A DNA stretch of 64,000 nucleotides from Stenotrophomonas rhizophila (GCF_000661955.1 NZ_CP007597.1:1047605-1111604); one strand, 5' to 3'. Positions 40,699 to 52,463 are shown, numbered from the stretch's first letter. A program made the numbers and translations. The notes: generated by a model not told the origin, from the letters alone.

Positions 40699-40903
40699 GG
40701 CGACATCCCCTTGCGGTCGTTGGTGCGCGGACTATAGGAACGGGCCGGGTTCACGGCGCGTGATGCCCGCCGGGCGGGGCCGCAGGGGCGGGCGGGGCGG
40801 GGGGCGGGCCACGGCCCATTTGCCCCGGCGCAGGCTACGCCGCAGAATAAAGGGCTGTCCGGCGCAACCTGGTGCCGGCATTCTCCTGCGGAGCTTTACC
40901 CCC

Positions 40904-42655
40904 ATGCGTACCCACTTCTGTGGCCTGGTCGATGAGACCCTGATTGGCCAAACCGTTACCCTCGCCGGCTGGACCGACGTTGCCCGCAACCAGGGCGGCG
41001 TGTGCTTCATCGATCTGCGCGATCATGAAGGCATCGTGCAGGTGACGGTGGAAGTCGACAACGCGGCCGTGTTCGCCGTGGCCGCCAGCCTGGGCTACGA
41101 GGACGTGTTGCAGGTGGAAGGCGTGGTGCGCGCGCGTCATGCGGTCAACGACAAAATCCGCACCGGCAAGGTGGAAGTGATCGCCACGGCCATCACCATC
41201 CTCAACAAGGCCGAGCCGCTGCCGTTCCACGCCCACGAGAACCCGGGCGAGGAAACCCGCCTGAAGTACCGTTACCTGGATCTGCGCCGCCCGGAAATGC
41301 AGCGCATGCAGCGTACCCGCATCAAGCTGGTGCAGGCGCTGCGCCGTCACCTGGACGCCACCGGCTTCCAGGACATCGAAACCCCGATCCTGACCAAGGC
41401 CACCCCGGAAGGCGCCCGCGACTTCCTGGTGCCCGCGCGCATGCACCCGGGCGAGTTCTACGCCCTGCCGCAGAGCCCGCAGCTGTTCAAGCAGATCCTG
41501 ATGGTGGCCGGCTTCGACCGCTACTACCAGATCGCGCGCTGCTTCCGCGACGAGGCCCTGCGCGCCGACCGCCAGCTGGAATTCACCCAGCTGGACATGG
41601 AGTTCGCCTTCGTGCGCGAGCGCGACGTGCAGGACTTCGTCGAAGACATGATCCGCGCCATCTTCAAGGAAGTGGTGGACGTGGAACTGGCCGCCAGCTT
41701 CCCGCGCCTGACCTGGGCCGAGGCGATGCGTCGCTTCGGGTCGGACAAGCCGGACCTGCGCATCGCGCTGGAGCTGGTGGACGTGGCCGAACTGGTCAAG
41801 ACCAGTGAGTTCCCGGTGTTCACCGCCGCCGCCAATGATGCCGACGGCCGCGTGGCCGCGCTGCGCATCCCCGGCGGTGCCACGCTGAGCCGCAAGCAGA
41901 TCGACGAGTACGCCGCGCATGCCGCCAAGTACGGCGCCAAGGGCCTGGCCTACATCAAGATCGGCGACACCGGCGAAGTCAGCTCGCCGATCGCCAAGTT
42001 CTTCAGCGAAGAGGCCTTCGCCGCGCTGGTGGCCCACGTCGGCGCCGGTAACGGCGACATCGTGTTCTTCGGCGCCGGTGGCTACAACAAGGTGTCCGAC
42101 TTCATGGGCGCGCTGCGCCTGAAGGCCGGCAAGGACTTCAACCTGGTCGCTGCCGGGTGGGCGCCGCTGTGGGTCACCGACTTCCCGATGTTCGAGTACG
42201 ACGACGAAGCCCAGCGCTACGTCGCCCTGCATCACCCCTTCACCGCTCCGGCGGTGGACGACATCGCCGACCTGCGCGCCAACGCCAAGACCGCCGTGTC
42301 GCGCGGCTATGACATGGTGCTCAACGGCAACGAGATCGGCGGCGGTTCGATCCGTATCCACCGCTCGGACATGCAGAGCACGGTGTTCGACCTGCTGGGC
42401 ATCGGTGCCGAAGAGGCCGAGGCCAAGTTCGGCTTCCTGCTCGATGCGCTGCGCTTCGGCGCGCCGCCGCACGGTGGCATCGCCTTCGGCATCGACCGCA
42501 TCGCCGCGCTGATGGCCGGCACCGAGTCGATCCGCGACGTCATTCCGTTCCCGAAGACCACCGGCGCGCAGTGCCTGATGACCGGCGCCCCGTCGCCGAT
42601 CCCGGACGAGCAGCTGGCCGAAGTGCACATCCAGGTTCGCCCGCGCAAGGCCTGA
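40904..42655 (+). CDS. aspS: Aspartate--tRNA ligase
   Basis: 583 residues, class II synthetase. The N-terminal OB-fold anticodon-binding domain begins [18 protein letters not shown]. The catalytic core has motif 2 ([26 protein letters not shown] in sequence), the GAD insertion domain (about 300-420) and motif 3 ([14 protein letters not shown]). It charges tRNA-Asp in the cytoplasm. Whether it also mischarges tRNA-Asn cannot be told without the GatCAB context. CGGAG lies eleven bases before the ATG. Confidence 0.97.
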   Translation: MRTHFCGLVDETLIGQTVTLAGWTDVARNQGGVCFIDLRDHEGIVQVTVEVDNAAVFAVAASLGYEDVLQVEGVVRARHAVNDKIRTGKVEVIATAITILNKAEPLPFHAHENPGEETRLKYRYLDLRRPEMQRMQRTRIKLVQALRRHLDATGFQDIETPILTKATPEGARDFLVPARMHPGEFYALPQSPQLFKQILMVAGFDRYYQIARCFRDEALRADRQLEFTQLDMEFAFVRERDVQDFVEDMIRAIFKEVVDVELAASFPRLTWAEAMRRFGSDKPDLRIALELVDVAELVKTSEFPVFTAAANDADGRVAALRIPGGATLSRKQIDEYAAHAAKYGAKGLAYIKIGDTGEVSSPIAKFFSEEAFAALVAHVGAGNGDIVFFGAGGYNKVSDFMGALRLKAGKDFNLVAAGWAPLWVTDFPMFEYDDEAQRYVALHHPFTAPAVDDIADLRANAKTAVSRGYDMVLNGNEIGGGSIRIHRSDMQSTVFDLLGIGAEEAEAKFGFLLDALRFGAPPHGGIAFGIDRIAALMAGTESIRDVIPFPKTTGAQCLMTGAPSPIPDEQLAEVHIQVRPRKA

Positions 42656-42665
42656 CCCCGCCAAC

Positions 42666-42690
42666 GTAGTGCCGGGCTCTGCCCGGCAAG
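42666..42690 (+). repeat. SMAG element between aspS and the acidic protein gene
   Basis: GTAGTGCCGGGC / GCCCGGCA palindrome ten bases after the aspS stop. If the two genes are co-transcribed, it lies within the mRNA. Confidence 0.85.
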
Positions 42691-42716
42691 CCCCACCAAA
42701 CCCCGGAGATCCTGCA

Positions 42717-43055
42717 ATGAGCGAATTCGCGTTTTCGTTGGAATGGGAAAAGCTGGGCAATGAAGGCGCCGACGCCGCCCTGGTAACCGAACGCGCCCGC
42801 GTGTTCGGTGGCTGGCTGGTGCGCGTGGGTACCAGTCCCGCCGCGATGGCCCTGACCTTCGTGCATGACGGCGAAGGTCGCTGGGATGGCGAGGACTTCG
42901 GCGTGGAAGACTACGAAGAAGACGAAGACGACCTCGACGAGGAAGACGACGAGGGAGAGGAAGAAGAAGGCGAAGAGGACGAGGAAGAGTACGAGGACGA
43001 GGACGAAGAGGAGGGCGACGAGGAAGAAGACGCCCCCCACGGAGCGCAGGCCTGA
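42717..43055 (+). CDS. Small protein with a long poly-acidic tail
   Basis: 112 residues from MSEFAFSLEW. The first 55 residues form a compact basic-to-neutral domain (RVFGGWLVRVGTSPAAMALTF). Residues 57-105 are almost entirely Asp and Glu, ending DAPHGAQA. GGAG eight bases before the ATG. The family is unknown to me. The tail would be disordered and strongly charged, as in DNA- or ribosome-mimicking or divalent-metal-binding segments; none of these is shown. Confidence 0.75.
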   Translation: MSEFAFSLEWEKLGNEGADAALVTERARVFGGWLVRVGTSPAAMALTFVHDGEGRWDGEDFGVEDYEEDEDDLDEEDDEGEEEEGEEDEEEYEDEDEEEGDEEEDAPHGAQA

Positions 43056-43075
43056 GGCCTGCCCGGACGCCCGCC

Positions 43076-43600
43076 ATGTACACCATCCGCCGCGCCACCG
43101 TTGACGATGCACCGACCCTGTCGGTGCTGGCCACGCGTACCTTCGTGGAAACCTTCGGCCATCTCTATCCTGCGCAGGACCTGCAGAACTTCCTCGACGA
43201 GGCCTATGCGGTCGACCGCCAGCACACCATCCTGGCCCACCCGGACTACGCGGTGTGGCTGCTGGAACGGGACGGCGTGGCGGTTGGCCATGCCGCGGCC
43301 GGCCCCTGTGGCCTGCCGCACCCGGACGTGCAGCCGGGCGATCGCGAACTCAAGCGCCTGTACCTGATCAAGGACGAACAGAGCTGCGGCTGGGGCAGCC
43401 GGTTGCTGGAAACGGCGCTGGACTGGCTCGAACGCGACGGCCCGCACACCCTATGGTTGGGCGTGTGGTCGGAGAACTTCGGCGCGCAGCGTTTTTATGC
43501 CCGCTACGGCTTCAACAAGGTGGGTAGCTACGAATTCCCGGTCGGCAGCGTGCGCGACCTGGAATTCATCCTGCGCCGACCGGCCGGCCCGGCGCGCTGA
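43076..43600 (+). CDS. GNAT family N-acetyltransferase
   Basis: 174 residues. YTIRRATVDDAPTLSVLA at the start, the acetyl-CoA loop in SCGWGSRLLETALDW (R/Q-x-x-G-x-G/A type) and LGVWSENFGAQRFYARYGFNKVG in the C-terminal half are standard GNAT features. Substrate unknown; possibly a small molecule or protein N-terminus. It follows the acidic-tail gene by 20 bp and may share its transcript. Confidence 0.88.
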   Translation: MYTIRRATVDDAPTLSVLATRTFVETFGHLYPAQDLQNFLDEAYAVDRQHTILAHPDYAVWLLERDGVAVGHAAAGPCGLPHPDVQPGDRELKRLYLIKDEQSCGWGSRLLETALDWLERDGPHTLWLGVWSENFGAQRFYARYGFNKVGSYEFPVGSVRDLEFILRRPAGPAR

Positions 43601-43726
43601 GCGCCCGGCCCATTTCCCCCTCCATCGCACTGGACCGCAACGGCTTCACCCGCCGTTGCACGGTCTATTCGTCTAATGGCCGTGTTTTCTCCCGCAGGTC
43701 CCAAGCCAACCGGCTAGGCTGAGTGC

Positions 43727-44359
43727 ATGAATCCCCCTGTTTTACTGCTTCACGGCATCTGGAATGCCCGCGCGTGGGTTGGCCCGTTGGCCTGGCGGCT
43801 GCGCGCGCGTGGCTTCAGCGTGGACACCTTCGGCTATTCCAGCGTCTTCGGCGGTCCCGACGTGGCGGTGCCGCAACTGCTGGAACGTCTCAAGGACAGC
43901 GGCCCGGTGTCGCTGGTCGGGCACAGCCTGGGCGGGCTGGTGGCGCTGGAGGCATTGCGCCAGCAGCCGGACCTGCCGGTGTCGCGGGTGGTCTGCCTGG
44001 GTTCGCCGTTGCGCGGCAGCGGCACCGCCCGGTCGCTGGCCGAGCATGGCTGGTCGCTGGCGCTCGGCCGCAGCAGCGACCTGCTGCTCGACGGCCTGCC
44101 GGCTTGGGAGGGCAGGGCGCAGGTGGGATTGATTGCCGGCTCGGTCCCGCATGGCCTGGGCAGCCTGCTGGGCGCCATCGGCGAGGCCTCCGACGGCACC
44201 GTGGCGCTGGATGAGACCCACCTGCCGGGCCTGGCCGACCATTGCGTGGTCCCGGCGAGCCACAGCGGGCTGGTGTTTTCCCCCGAGGCCGCGCGCCAGA
44301 CCGCCGCGTTCCTGCGCGATGGCCGCTTCCGGCCCGACCGCGCCGCCCACGCCGCCTGA
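43727..44359 (+). CDS. Alpha/beta hydrolase (lipase-like)
   Basis: 210 residues. Oxyanion-hole motif LLLHGIWN near the N-terminus and nucleophile elbow GHSLGG with serine near 67. The C-terminal histidine is probably in SHSGLVFSP. There is no signal peptide, so it is cytoplasmic. Resembles short PGAP1/lipase-like esterases; substrate unknown. Confidence 0.82.
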   Translation: MNPPVLLLHGIWNARAWVGPLAWRLRARGFSVDTFGYSSVFGGPDVAVPQLLERLKDSGPVSLVGHSLGGLVALEALRQQPDLPVSRVVCLGSPLRGSGTARSLAEHGWSLALGRSSDLLLDGLPAWEGRAQVGLIAGSVPHGLGSLLGAIGEASDGTVALDETHLPGLADHCVVPASHSGLVFSPEAARQTAAFLRDGRFRPDRAAHAA

Positions 44360-44452
44360 GCCCGGGCGGCCCCCCGGCCACGACTAACACGGTCGCGGCG
44401 GGCGATCAGGTAGAATCCGCGCCCTGTTCCTCATGCAAGCACGGTAATACCC

Positions 44453-45184
44453 ATGGGTAGAGGTCCCTCGATCGAGAACCGCAAAAACGCGTCTGACGCG
44501 AAGCGCGGCAAGATTTTCACCAAGATCATCCGCGAGATCGGCGTTGCCGCGCGCGGCGGTGGAGGGGACCCCAACAACAACCCGCGCCTGCGGGTTGCCA
44601 TGGACAAGGGCCTGGCCTCGAACATGTCCAAGGACGTGATCGAGCGCGCCATCAAGAAGGCCACCGGCGAACTGGAAGGCGTGGAATACGAAGAGATCCG
44701 CTACGAGGGCTATGCCCCCGGTGGCGTGGCCGTGATCGTGGACTGCCTGACCGACAACCGCGTGCGCACCGTGGCCGATGTCCGCCACGCGTTCAGCAAG
44801 TGCGGCGGCAACATGGGCACCGAAGGCTCGGTGGCCTTCATGTTCAAGCGCGTGGGCGTGCTGCATTTCGCCGCCGGCGCCGATGAAGAGACCATCACCG
44901 AGGCGGCCATCGAGGCCGGCGCGGACGACATCGTGGTGTACCCGGAAGACGGCGCGATCGACGTGTTGACCGCCGCCGACAGCTACCACGCGGTCAAGGA
45001 CGCCATGGAAGCGGCCAAGCTGACCCCGGACCACGCCGAACTGACCTTCCGCGCCGACAACGACATCAAGGTCGAAGGCGACACCGCCCTGCAGGTCAAG
45101 AAGCTGCTGGACATGCTGGAAGACCTGGACGACGTGCAGGACGTGTTCTCCAACGCCGACCTCGGCGCGGACGCCTACGCCTGA
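44453..45184 (+). CDS. yebC: YebC/PmpR family transcription/translation factor
   Basis: 243 residues beginning [20 protein letters not shown], which is the YebC N-terminal signature. [12 protein letters not shown] and [18 protein letters not shown] follow. Family members act as DNA-binding regulators or in relief of ribosome stalling. In gammaproteobacteria the gene commonly precedes ruvC, as here. TAGAAT about 35 bp upstream (near 44413) is a plausible -10 element. Confidence 0.95.
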   Translation: MGRGPSIENRKNASDAKRGKIFTKIIREIGVAARGGGGDPNNNPRLRVAMDKGLASNMSKDVIERAIKKATGELEGVEYEEIRYEGYAPGGVAVIVDCLTDNRVRTVADVRHAFSKCGGNMGTEGSVAFMFKRVGVLHFAAGADEETITEAAIEAGADDIVVYPEDGAIDVLTAADSYHAVKDAMEAAKLTPDHAELTFRADNDIKVEGDTALQVKKLLDMLEDLDDVQDVFSNADLGADAYA

Positions 45185-45196
45185 CCGGACGCGCTG

Positions 45197-45217
45197 CCGG
45201 TCGCCTTTGGCGACCGG
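45197..45217 (+). other. Hairpin between yebC and ruvC
   Basis: Nine-bp perfect stem CCGGTCGCC / GGCGACCGG with a TTT loop. No T run follows, so it may be a weak terminator, an attenuator or an mRNA end stabiliser. Confidence 0.5.
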
Positions 45218-45313
45218 TGGGCGGACAATGCGGACCATGATGACTCCCGCCGTTCCCTGCCATCGCCGCCGCACTGCTCCGTTCCGGGTCCTGCCCGGCC
45301 GCGTGCGTGCCGC

Positions 45314-45835
45314 ATGACCCGCATCCTCGGCATCGACCCCGGTTCGCAACGCACCGGGGTGGGCATCATTGACGTGGATGCCACCGGCAAGGTCGTGCAC
45401 GTGCACCACCTGCCGCTGGTGTTGCTGGGCGCCGACGATTTCCCGCAGCGCATGAAGCTGCTGGTGCTGGGCCTGAATGCCCTGGTCGAGGAATACCGCC
45501 CCGACGAAGTGGCGATCGAAAAAGTGTTCATGGCGCGCAACCCCGACTCGGCCCTGAAGCTGGGCCAGGCCCGCGGCGCGGCCATCTCGGCCGTGGTCAT
45601 GCGCGACCTGCCGGTCAGCGAGTACGCGGCCACCGAAATCAAGCTGGCCGTGGTCGGCCGCGGTGGCGCGGAAAAACAACAGGTCCAACACATGGTCGGG
45701 CTCATGCTCAACCTGAAAACCAAGCTGCAGGCCGACGCCGCCGATGCGTTGGCCGTGGCCATCACCCACGCCCACGTACGGGCAACGGCGCAACGCCTGG
45801 GCGTCAACGCCCGCATGGCCTGGAGCCGCAAATGA
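45314..45835 (+). CDS. ruvC: Holliday junction resolvase RuvC
   Basis: 173 residues. Catalytic acidic residues lie in [12 protein letters not shown] (Asp near 7), DEVAIEKVF (Glu) and [14 protein letters not shown] (Asp pair). RuvC cuts Holliday junctions prepared by RuvAB. ruvA begins 10 bp later. Confidence 0.96.
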   Translation: MTRILGIDPGSQRTGVGIIDVDATGKVVHVHHLPLVLLGADDFPQRMKLLVLGLNALVEEYRPDEVAIEKVFMARNPDSALKLGQARGAAISAVVMRDLPVSEYAATEIKLAVVGRGGAEKQQVQHMVGLMLNLKTKLQADAADALAVAITHAHVRATAQRLGVNARMAWSRK

Positions 45836-45845
45836 GGAAAGCTGC

Positions 45846-46436
45846 ATGATTGGTCGTCTGCGCGGGATCGTGGCCTACAAGGCGCCGCCGTGGCTGCTCA
45901 TCGACGTCAATGGCGTCGGTTACGAGCTGGAGGCGCCGATGAGCACCTTCTACGACCTGCCCGAGCTGGGCCGCGAGGTCACCCTGTTCACCCACTACGC
46001 GCAGAAGGAAGACAGCGTGTCGCTGTATGGCTTCCTGCGCGAGGGCGAGCGCCGCCTGTTCCGCGACGTGCAGAAGGTCAGCGGGATCGGCGCCAAGATC
46101 GCGCTGGCGGTGCTGTCGGGGGTGAGCGTGGACGAGTTCGCGCGCATGTTGCAGGCCGGTGACATCACTGCGCTGACCCGCATTCCCGGCATCGGCAAGA
46201 AGACCGCCGAGCGCATGGTGCTGGAGCTGCGCGACCGCGCGGCCAACTTCGGCGGGGGCGGTGCGCCCCTGGCCGGTGCCGCGCCGGCCACCGACCCGGT
46301 CTCCGAGGCCACCGTGGCCCTGCAGCAGCTGGGCTACAAGCCGGCCGAGGCGGCGCGCATGGCGCGCGATGCCAACGCCGAGGGCGACGATGTCGCCACC
46401 GTCATCCGCAAGGCCCTGCAGGCCGCGCTGCGCTGA
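45846..46436 (+). CDS. ruvA: Holliday junction branch-migration subunit RuvA
   Basis: 196 residues. OB-fold domain ([18 protein letters not shown]), two helix-hairpin-helix motifs ([15 protein letters not shown] and [16 protein letters not shown]) and the C-terminal RuvB-binding domain ([17 protein letters not shown]). RuvA binds the junction and loads the RuvB motor. In a ruvC-ruvA-kup-ruvB row. Confidence 0.96.
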   Translation: MIGRLRGIVAYKAPPWLLIDVNGVGYELEAPMSTFYDLPELGREVTLFTHYAQKEDSVSLYGFLREGERRLFRDVQKVSGIGAKIALAVLSGVSVDEFARMLQAGDITALTRIPGIGKKTAERMVLELRDRAANFGGGGAPLAGAAPATDPVSEATVALQQLGYKPAEAARMARDANAEGDDVATVIRKALQAALR

Positions 46437-46485
46437 CCCGCGCGCTGCCTTCTTCCTGATACCGACCGCGTCCGCCCGGAGCACC

Positions 46486-48405
46486 ATGTCCACCTCTTCC
46501 ACCCAGCACGACAACGGCCACGCCGCGCACGGCCACGCGCCGGCGGCCGGCGGCATGGCCCTGATGATCGGCGCCATCGGCGTGGTGTTCGGCGACATCG
46601 GCACCAGCCCGCTGTACACGTTGAAGGAAGCGTTCTCGCCGCATTACGGCCTCAACAGCGACCACGACACCGTCCTGGGCGTGCTGTCGCTGGCGTTCTG
46701 GGCGCTGAACATCGTGGTCACGCTCAAGTACGTCACCATCATCATGCGCGCCGACAACGAGGGCGAGGGCGGCATCATGGCGCTGATGGCGCTGACCCAG
46801 CGCACCCTGCGGCATGGCTCGCGCTCGGCCTACGTGGTGGGCATCCTGGGCATCTTCGGGGCCTCGTTGTTCTTCGGCGACGGGGTGATCACCCCGGCCA
46901 TCTCGGTGCTGGGTGCGGTCGAAGGCCTGGAGGTCGCCGCGCCCGGGCTGCATGCGTTCATCGTGCCGATCACCGTGGTGGTGCTGCTGGCGGTGTTTGC
47001 GGTGCAGCGCTTTGGCACCGAGAAGATCGGCAAGCTGTTCGGGCCGATCACCTCGATCTGGTTCATTTCGCTGGCGGCGATCGGCATCTGGAACATCGTC
47101 GATGCGCCGGAAGTGCTCAAGGCCTTCAACCCCATGTGGGCGCTCCGTTTCTTCATGGAGCACGGCTGGCACGGCATCTTCATCCTGGGCGCGGTGGTCC
47201 TGGCGGTCACCGGTGGCGAGGCGCTGTACGCCGACATGGGCCACTTCGGGGCGAAGCCGATCCGCCATGCCTGGTACTTCTTCGTGCTGCCGTGCCTGGT
47301 GCTGAACTACCTGGGGCAGGGCGCGCTGGTCCTCAACAACCCCGAGGCGGTGAAGAACCCGTTCTTCGAGGCCGTGCCCGACTGGGCGCTGTACCCGATG
47401 ATCATCCTGGCCACCATGGCCGCGGTGATCGCCTCGCAGTCGGTGATCACCGGCGCCTTCTCGGTCTCGCGCCAGGCCATGCAGCTGGGCTACATCCCGC
47501 GCATGCGCATCACCCACACCTCCCACGACACCATCGGCCAGATCTACATCCCGGGCATCAACTGGGGCATCGCTGTGATGGTGATCGGGCTGGTGCTGGC
47601 CTTCCGCAGTTCGTCCAACCTGGCCGTGGCCTACGGCATCTCGGTGTCGGCGACCATGCTGATCGATACCCTGTTGCTGGCCCTGGTGGCCCGCGCGCTG
47701 TGGCCGACCTCGCGCTACTGGATCATCCCGCTGTGCGTGGTGTTCTTCATCATCGACCTGGGCTTTGTGATCGCCAACGGCGCCAAGCTGCTGCAGGGCG
47801 CCTGGTTCCCGGTAGTGCTGGGCATCGTGCTGTTCACCATGATGCGCACCTGGCGGCGCGGCCGCGAGCTGCTCCGCGATGAGATCCGCAAGGACGGCAT
47901 CCGCATCGACACCTTCCTGCCCGGGCTGATGCTGGCCCCGCCGGTACGGGTGCCAGGCACCGCGGTGTTCCTCACCGCCGACCCCACCGTGGCCCCGCAT
48001 GCGCTGATGCACAACCTCAAGCACAACAAGGTGCTGCACGAGCGCAACGTGTTCCTGCACGTGGTGACCCTGCCGGTGCCATACGCCCCGGAGGGCCAGC
48101 GCCTGAAGATCGAGTCGGTGGGCGATGAGTTCTACCGCATCTACGTGCGCTTCGGCTTCATGGAAACCCCGGACGTGCCGCTGGCGCTGATGCGCTCGTG
48201 CGACCACGGCGGGATCTATTTCGACCCGATGGACACCACCTTCTTCGCCAGCCGCGAGACCATCGTGGCCACCGCCAACCGGGGCATGCCGATCTGGCGC
48301 GACAAGCTGTTCGCGCTCATGCACCGCAATGCCGCCCCGGCAACCGGGTTCTTCCGGATTCCGGGCAACCGGCTCGTGGAGCTTGGGGCGCAGGTGGAGA
48401 TCTGA
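46486..48405 (+). CDS. kup: KUP-type potassium uptake protein
   Basis: 639 residues. The hallmark [15 protein letters not shown] follows a short histidine-rich N-terminus ([13 protein letters not shown]). About 12 helices are followed by a cytoplasmic C-terminal domain (about 500-639). [16 protein letters not shown] and [17 protein letters not shown] are family signatures. It is a K+/H+ symporter in the inner membrane. Its position between ruvA and ruvB is typical for xanthomonads but functionally unrelated to DNA repair. Confidence 0.94.
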   Translation: MSTSSTQHDNGHAAHGHAPAAGGMALMIGAIGVVFGDIGTSPLYTLKEAFSPHYGLNSDHDTVLGVLSLAFWALNIVVTLKYVTIIMRADNEGEGGIMALMALTQRTLRHGSRSAYVVGILGIFGASLFFGDGVITPAISVLGAVEGLEVAAPGLHAFIVPITVVVLLAVFAVQRFGTEKIGKLFGPITSIWFISLAAIGIWNIVDAPEVLKAFNPMWALRFFMEHGWHGIFILGAVVLAVTGGEALYADMGHFGAKPIRHAWYFFVLPCLVLNYLGQGALVLNNPEAVKNPFFEAVPDWALYPMIILATMAAVIASQSVITGAFSVSRQAMQLGYIPRMRITHTSHDTIGQIYIPGINWGIAVMVIGLVLAFRSSSNLAVAYGISVSATMLIDTLLLALVARALWPTSRYWIIPLCVVFFIIDLGFVIANGAKLLQGAWFPVVLGIVLFTMMRTWRRGRELLRDEIRKDGIRIDTFLPGLMLAPPVRVPGTAVFLTADPTVAPHALMHNLKHNKVLHERNVFLHVVTLPVPYAPEGQRLKIESVGDEFYRIYVRFGFMETPDVPLALMRSCDHGGIYFDPMDTTFFASRETIVATANRGMPIWRDKLFALMHRNAAPATGFFRIPGNRLVELGAQVEI

Positions 48406-48428
48406 CTGCGTCAGATCGCCACCTGCGG

Positions 48429-48455
48429 CCCAAGGTTTGCTTCGCAAACCTTGGG
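48429..48455 (+). terminator. Long hairpin after kup, possible terminator
   Basis: Twelve-bp perfect stem CCCAAGGTTTGC / GCAAACCTTGGG around a TTC loop (UUCG-type turn). No T run follows, so it may stabilise the kup mRNA end or act as a Rho-dependent or bidirectional signal. Confidence 0.55.
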
Positions 48456-48514
48456 ACCCGGGCGCATTCCACCTGATCCCCGCGCCTTCGGCGTGCCCCT
48501 CCGACGCGTTCCCG

Positions 48515-48627
48515 GTAGTGCCGGCCGCTGGCCGGCTCCCCATGACCCCTGCATCGCGTGGAGCCGGCCAGCGGCCGGCACTACCGGGAGCGTGGATCGC
48601 GTGGAGCCGGCCAGCGGCCGGCACTAC
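48515..48627. repeat. Three SMAG palindromes between kup and ruvB
   Basis: TGCCGGCC-subtype copies at 48515-48540 (plus), 48560-48585 (minus) and 48603-48627 (minus). They end 40 bp before ruvB and would lie in its leader if transcription reads through from kup. Confidence 0.9.
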
Positions 48628-48667
48628 CGGGGCGCGGATCGCGGCCCTTTTGCCGCATAATTGCCGC

Positions 48668-49708
48668 ATGACAGACGACCGCATCATCGGTGCCGGTGCC
48701 ACCCGTGAAGACGAGGGCACCGACGCCAGCATCCGCCCCAAGCGCATGGCCGACTACCTGGGCCAGGCGCCGGTGCGCGAGCAGCTGTCGATCTATATCG
48801 AGGCGACCAAGGCACGTGGCGACGCGCTCGACCACGTGCTGATCTTCGGCCCGCCCGGGCTGGGCAAGACCACCCTGAGCCACGTGATCGCCAATGAGCT
48901 GGGCGTGGCCCTGCGGGTCACCTCCGGCCCGGTGATCGAAAAGGCCGGCGACCTGGCCGCGCTGCTGACCAACCTGCAGCCGCACGACGTGCTGTTCATC
49001 GACGAAATCCACCGCCTCTCGCCCGTGGTCGAGGAAGTGCTGTACCCGGCGATGGAAGATTTCCAGATCGACATCATGATCGGCGAGGGCCCCGCCGCCC
49101 GCTCGATCAAGATCGACCTGCCGCCGTTCACCCTGATCGGGGCCACCACCCGTGCCGGGCTGCTGACCGCGCCGCTGCGCGACCGCTTCGGCATCGTGCA
49201 CCGGCTGGAGTTCTACACCCCGGAAGAGCTGACCAAGATCGTCCGTCGCTCGGCCGCCATCCTCAACATCGACTGCACCGCCGAAGGCGCGGCCGAAATC
49301 GCGCGGCGCTCGCGCGGCACCCCGCGTATCGCGAACCGCCTGCTGCGCCGCGTGCGCGATTACGCCCAGGTCAAGGCCGCCGGCCATATCGACCAGGACG
49401 TGGCGCAGGCAGCCATGCAGATGCTCAAGGTGGACCCGGAAGGCTTCGACGAGCTGGACCGCCGCATGCTGCGGACCATGGTCGACTACTTCGACGGCGG
49501 TCCGGTGGGCATCGAGTCGCTGGCCGCGGCCCTGTCCGAAGAGCGCGGCACGCTGGAAGACGTGGTCGAGCCCTACCTGATCCAGCAGGGCTTCCTGATC
49601 CGCACCGCGCGCGGCCGCATGTGCACCCACAAGGCCTACCGGCACATGGGGCTGAAGCCGAAAAACCCGCCGGCCGATCTGTTTGCCGAGGCCATTGATG
49701 GAAATTGA
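48668..49708 (+). CDS. ruvB: Holliday junction branch-migration helicase RuvB
   Basis: 346 residues. Walker [10 protein letters not shown], Walker [11 protein letters not shown], arginine-finger region [18 protein letters not shown], and a C-terminal winged helix ([14 protein letters not shown] [20 protein letters not shown]). Hexameric ATPase that drives branch migration with RuvA. The 3' end overlaps the ybgC start by 11 bases, coupling DNA repair to the tol-pal genes. Confidence 0.97.
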   Translation: MTDDRIIGAGATREDEGTDASIRPKRMADYLGQAPVREQLSIYIEATKARGDALDHVLIFGPPGLGKTTLSHVIANELGVALRVTSGPVIEKAGDLAALLTNLQPHDVLFIDEIHRLSPVVEEVLYPAMEDFQIDIMIGEGPAARSIKIDLPPFTLIGATTRAGLLTAPLRDRFGIVHRLEFYTPEELTKIVRRSAAILNIDCTAEGAAEIARRSRGTPRIANRLLRRVRDYAQVKAAGHIDQDVAQAAMQMLKVDPEGFDELDRRMLRTMVDYFDGGPVGIESLAAALSEERGTLEDVVEPYLIQQGFLIRTARGRMCTHKAYRHMGLKPKNPPADLFAEAIDGN

Positions 49709-50129
49709 GCCCCGGTTCAGTTGGCCGACACGCATTTACTGGGAAGATACCGACGCTGGCGGCGTGGTCTACCACGCACGCTACGTGGCCTTCATGGAGC
49801 GGGCACGGACCGAATGGATGCGGGCATTGGGCTTTGGCCAGGAGCGCACGCGCACCGACCATGGCCTGGTATTCGCGGTCCGCGCGATGACCATGGACTT
49901 CCTCAAGCCGGCGCGGCTGGACGATGCGCTGGAGGTGACCGCCACGCTGGTGCAGTGCAAGCGCGCCAGCATGGTGTTCGACCAGTGCGTGTGTCGCGGC
50001 GATGAAACGCTGCTGACCGCCCAGGTCAGGATCGCGGCATTGGATGCCTCCACTTTCAAACCGCGTGGCATGGACGATGTCCTCCTTGCCGCGTTGAAAC
50101 CCTACGAACTTCAAGTATCCGCACAGTGA
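49698..50129 (+). CDS. ybgC: Tol-Pal system acyl-CoA thioesterase YbgC
   Basis: 143 residues, hot-dog fold. [26 protein letters not shown] holds the catalytic aspartate region (split here as WEDTDAGG and VVYHARY). Hydrolyses acyl-CoA thioesters in the cytoplasm and is regularly the first gene of tol-pal operons. The ATG overlaps the end of ruvB. Confidence 0.94.
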   Translation: MEIEPRFSWPTRIYWEDTDAGGVVYHARYVAFMERARTEWMRALGFGQERTRTDHGLVFAVRAMTMDFLKPARLDDALEVTATLVQCKRASMVFDQCVCRGDETLLTAQVRIAALDASTFKPRGMDDVLLAALKPYELQVSAQ

Positions 50130-50139
50130 GGAACAACGG

Positions 50140-50919
50140 ATGATCGCAATGCTCCTGGCCCTGCAGGCCACGGTGACCGAGGCGCTGCCGCAGGAAGTGA
50201 CCAGTGCTGCGGCGCAGACGGTTGCGCAGGCCGCGCATGGCGGTGGCATCAATTACCTGGACCTGATGGTCAAGGCCAGCCTGCCGGTGAAGATCATCGT
50301 GCTGCTGCTGCTGGCCGGGTCGTTCATCAGCTGGGTGATCATCTTCCGCAAGGCGCGCGTGTTCAACGCCGCCAACCGCGAAGCCGACGAGTTCGAAAGC
50401 CGCTTCTGGTCCGGCGCCGACCTGGGCAAGCTGTACAGCTCGGCCACCGACCGCAACCGCAAGGTGGGCGGCCTGGAAGCGATCTTCGAAGCCGGCTTCC
50501 GCGAGTTCACCCGCCTGCGCGACAAGCGCCGGCTGGACGGTCGCGCGCAGCTGGAAGGTGCCCAGCGCGCCATGCGCACCACCTACACCCGCGAAGTGGA
50601 CCAGATGGAGCGCAGCCTGGAGCTGCTGGCCAACATCGGTTCGACCGCCCCGTACGTGGGCCTGGTCGGCACCGTGTTCGGCATCATGGTGACCATGCAC
50701 GACATGATCAACAGCGGTGAGCAGGCCGGTATCGCCTCGGTGGCCCCGGGCATCTCCGAAGCCCTGTTCGCCACCGCCATCGGCCTGTTCGTGGCCATCC
50801 CGGCGGTGTGGGCCTACAACCGCTTCACCACCCGCGTGGAGCGCATGTCGGTCCGTTTTGAAACCTTCGCAGAAGAGTTCAGCTCGATCCTGCAGCGCCA
50901 GAGCGCCGGCGACGAGTAA
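50140..50919 (+). CDS. tolQ: Tol-Pal inner-membrane proton channel subunit TolQ
   Basis: 259 residues with three membrane helices: [19 protein letters not shown] near 45, and two in the second half around [18 protein letters not shown] and [20 protein letters not shown]. The ExbB/MotA-like motor subunit forms the proton channel with TolR to energise TolA during cell division and envelope constriction. Confidence 0.96.
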   Translation: MIAMLLALQATVTEALPQEVTSAAAQTVAQAAHGGGINYLDLMVKASLPVKIIVLLLLAGSFISWVIIFRKARVFNAANREADEFESRFWSGADLGKLYSSATDRNRKVGGLEAIFEAGFREFTRLRDKRRLDGRAQLEGAQRAMRTTYTREVDQMERSLELLANIGSTAPYVGLVGTVFGIMVTMHDMINSGEQAGIASVAPGISEALFATAIGLFVAIPAVWAYNRFTTRVERMSVRFETFAEEFSSILQRQSAGDE

Positions 50920-50943
50920 GCGCCCCGCACCAAGGACCCTGCC

Positions 50944-51361
<418 letters not shown>

Positions 51362-51372
<11 letters not shown>

Positions 51373-52420
51373 AGCCCTGCCACCGCAGCGCCAGCCGGAA
51401 GAAAAGTGGGGTCTGCCGATCGCGCTGGCGCTTGGCGTGCACCTGCTGCTCGCGCTGGTGTTCATCGGCGCCTGGCTGTGGTCGCCGCAACGCACCACCG
51501 AAGCCGCCGCCGGCGACCCGGCAATCGAGGCCAGCCTGCAGTTGTCCGCGTCTGAGGCGGCCGCCGCGCGCCAGGCGCTGCGTGCCTCGGAAAAGCTGCC
51601 CGACCTGCCCGAACCGGTCGCCCAGCCCGAGCCCATTCCCGAAGACACCGTGCCGCCGCCGCAGCCGATCGAGGAGCCGCGCCCGCAGGACGCGCCCACC
51701 CCGCAGCAGCAACAGGCGCAGGAACGCGTGGCCCAGCCCGACAAAATCGACCAGGACGCGGTCAACGCGCTGGCGATCTCGGCCGAAAAGGCCAAGCAGG
51801 AGCAGGAAGCCAAGCGCCGCCAGGAACAGATCGACCTGACCGAGCGCCAGCGCCAGGAGCAGGCCGAGCAGAAGCTGCGCCTGGCCAAGCAGCAGGAAGA
51901 GGCCGAGAAGAAGAAGCTGGCCGACCAGCAGCAGAAGGCCAACGACACCAAGGCCGAAGCCGAGCGCCAGCAGAAAATCGCCGAGATCCGGCGCAAGCGC
52001 GAGCAGGCCGAGAAGGAAGCCAAGCTGGCCGAGCAGAAGCTGCGCCAGGTCGCAGCGGCGCGCGCGGCCAGCGGCACCGCGGCCACCACCGGCGCGACCG
52101 GCGTCGCCAAGCCGGCGGCCGGCGCGGGCGGCACCAGCGACGACCTGCAGGCCAAGTACGCCGCCGCGATCCAGCAGAAGGTGCTGGCCTCGTGGACCCG
52201 CCCGGACAACGTGCCGTTCGGCCAGCGCTGCAAGATCGTCATCCAGCAGCTGCCCGGTGGCACCGTGAACAGCGCCAAGGTCAGCCCGGACTGCCCGTTC
52301 GACGAGGCCGGCCGCCGCTCGATCGAGGCCGCCGTGCTCAATGCCCAGCCGCTGCCGTACCGCGGCTTCGAGACGGTCTTCCAGCGCACCATCAACTTCA
52401 CCTTCACCGCGCAGGACTGA
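51362..52420 (+). CDS. tolA: Tol-Pal periplasm-spanning protein TolA
   Basis: 352 residues. One N-terminal membrane helix (PIALALGVHLLLALVFIGAWL), a proline-rich segment (about 75-120), and a long Lys/Glu/Ala/Gln helix (about 135-235). The C-terminal domain (about 258-352) has AAAIQQKVLASW, CKIVIQQLPGGTV and PLPYRGFETVFQR, with two cysteines expected to pair. TolA links the TolQR motor to Pal and TolB. Confidence 0.95.
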
Positions 52421-52463
52421 GCCCGGGCCGTTGGCCTTGGGCCCTGCCTGCGCAGAGCGCCGC

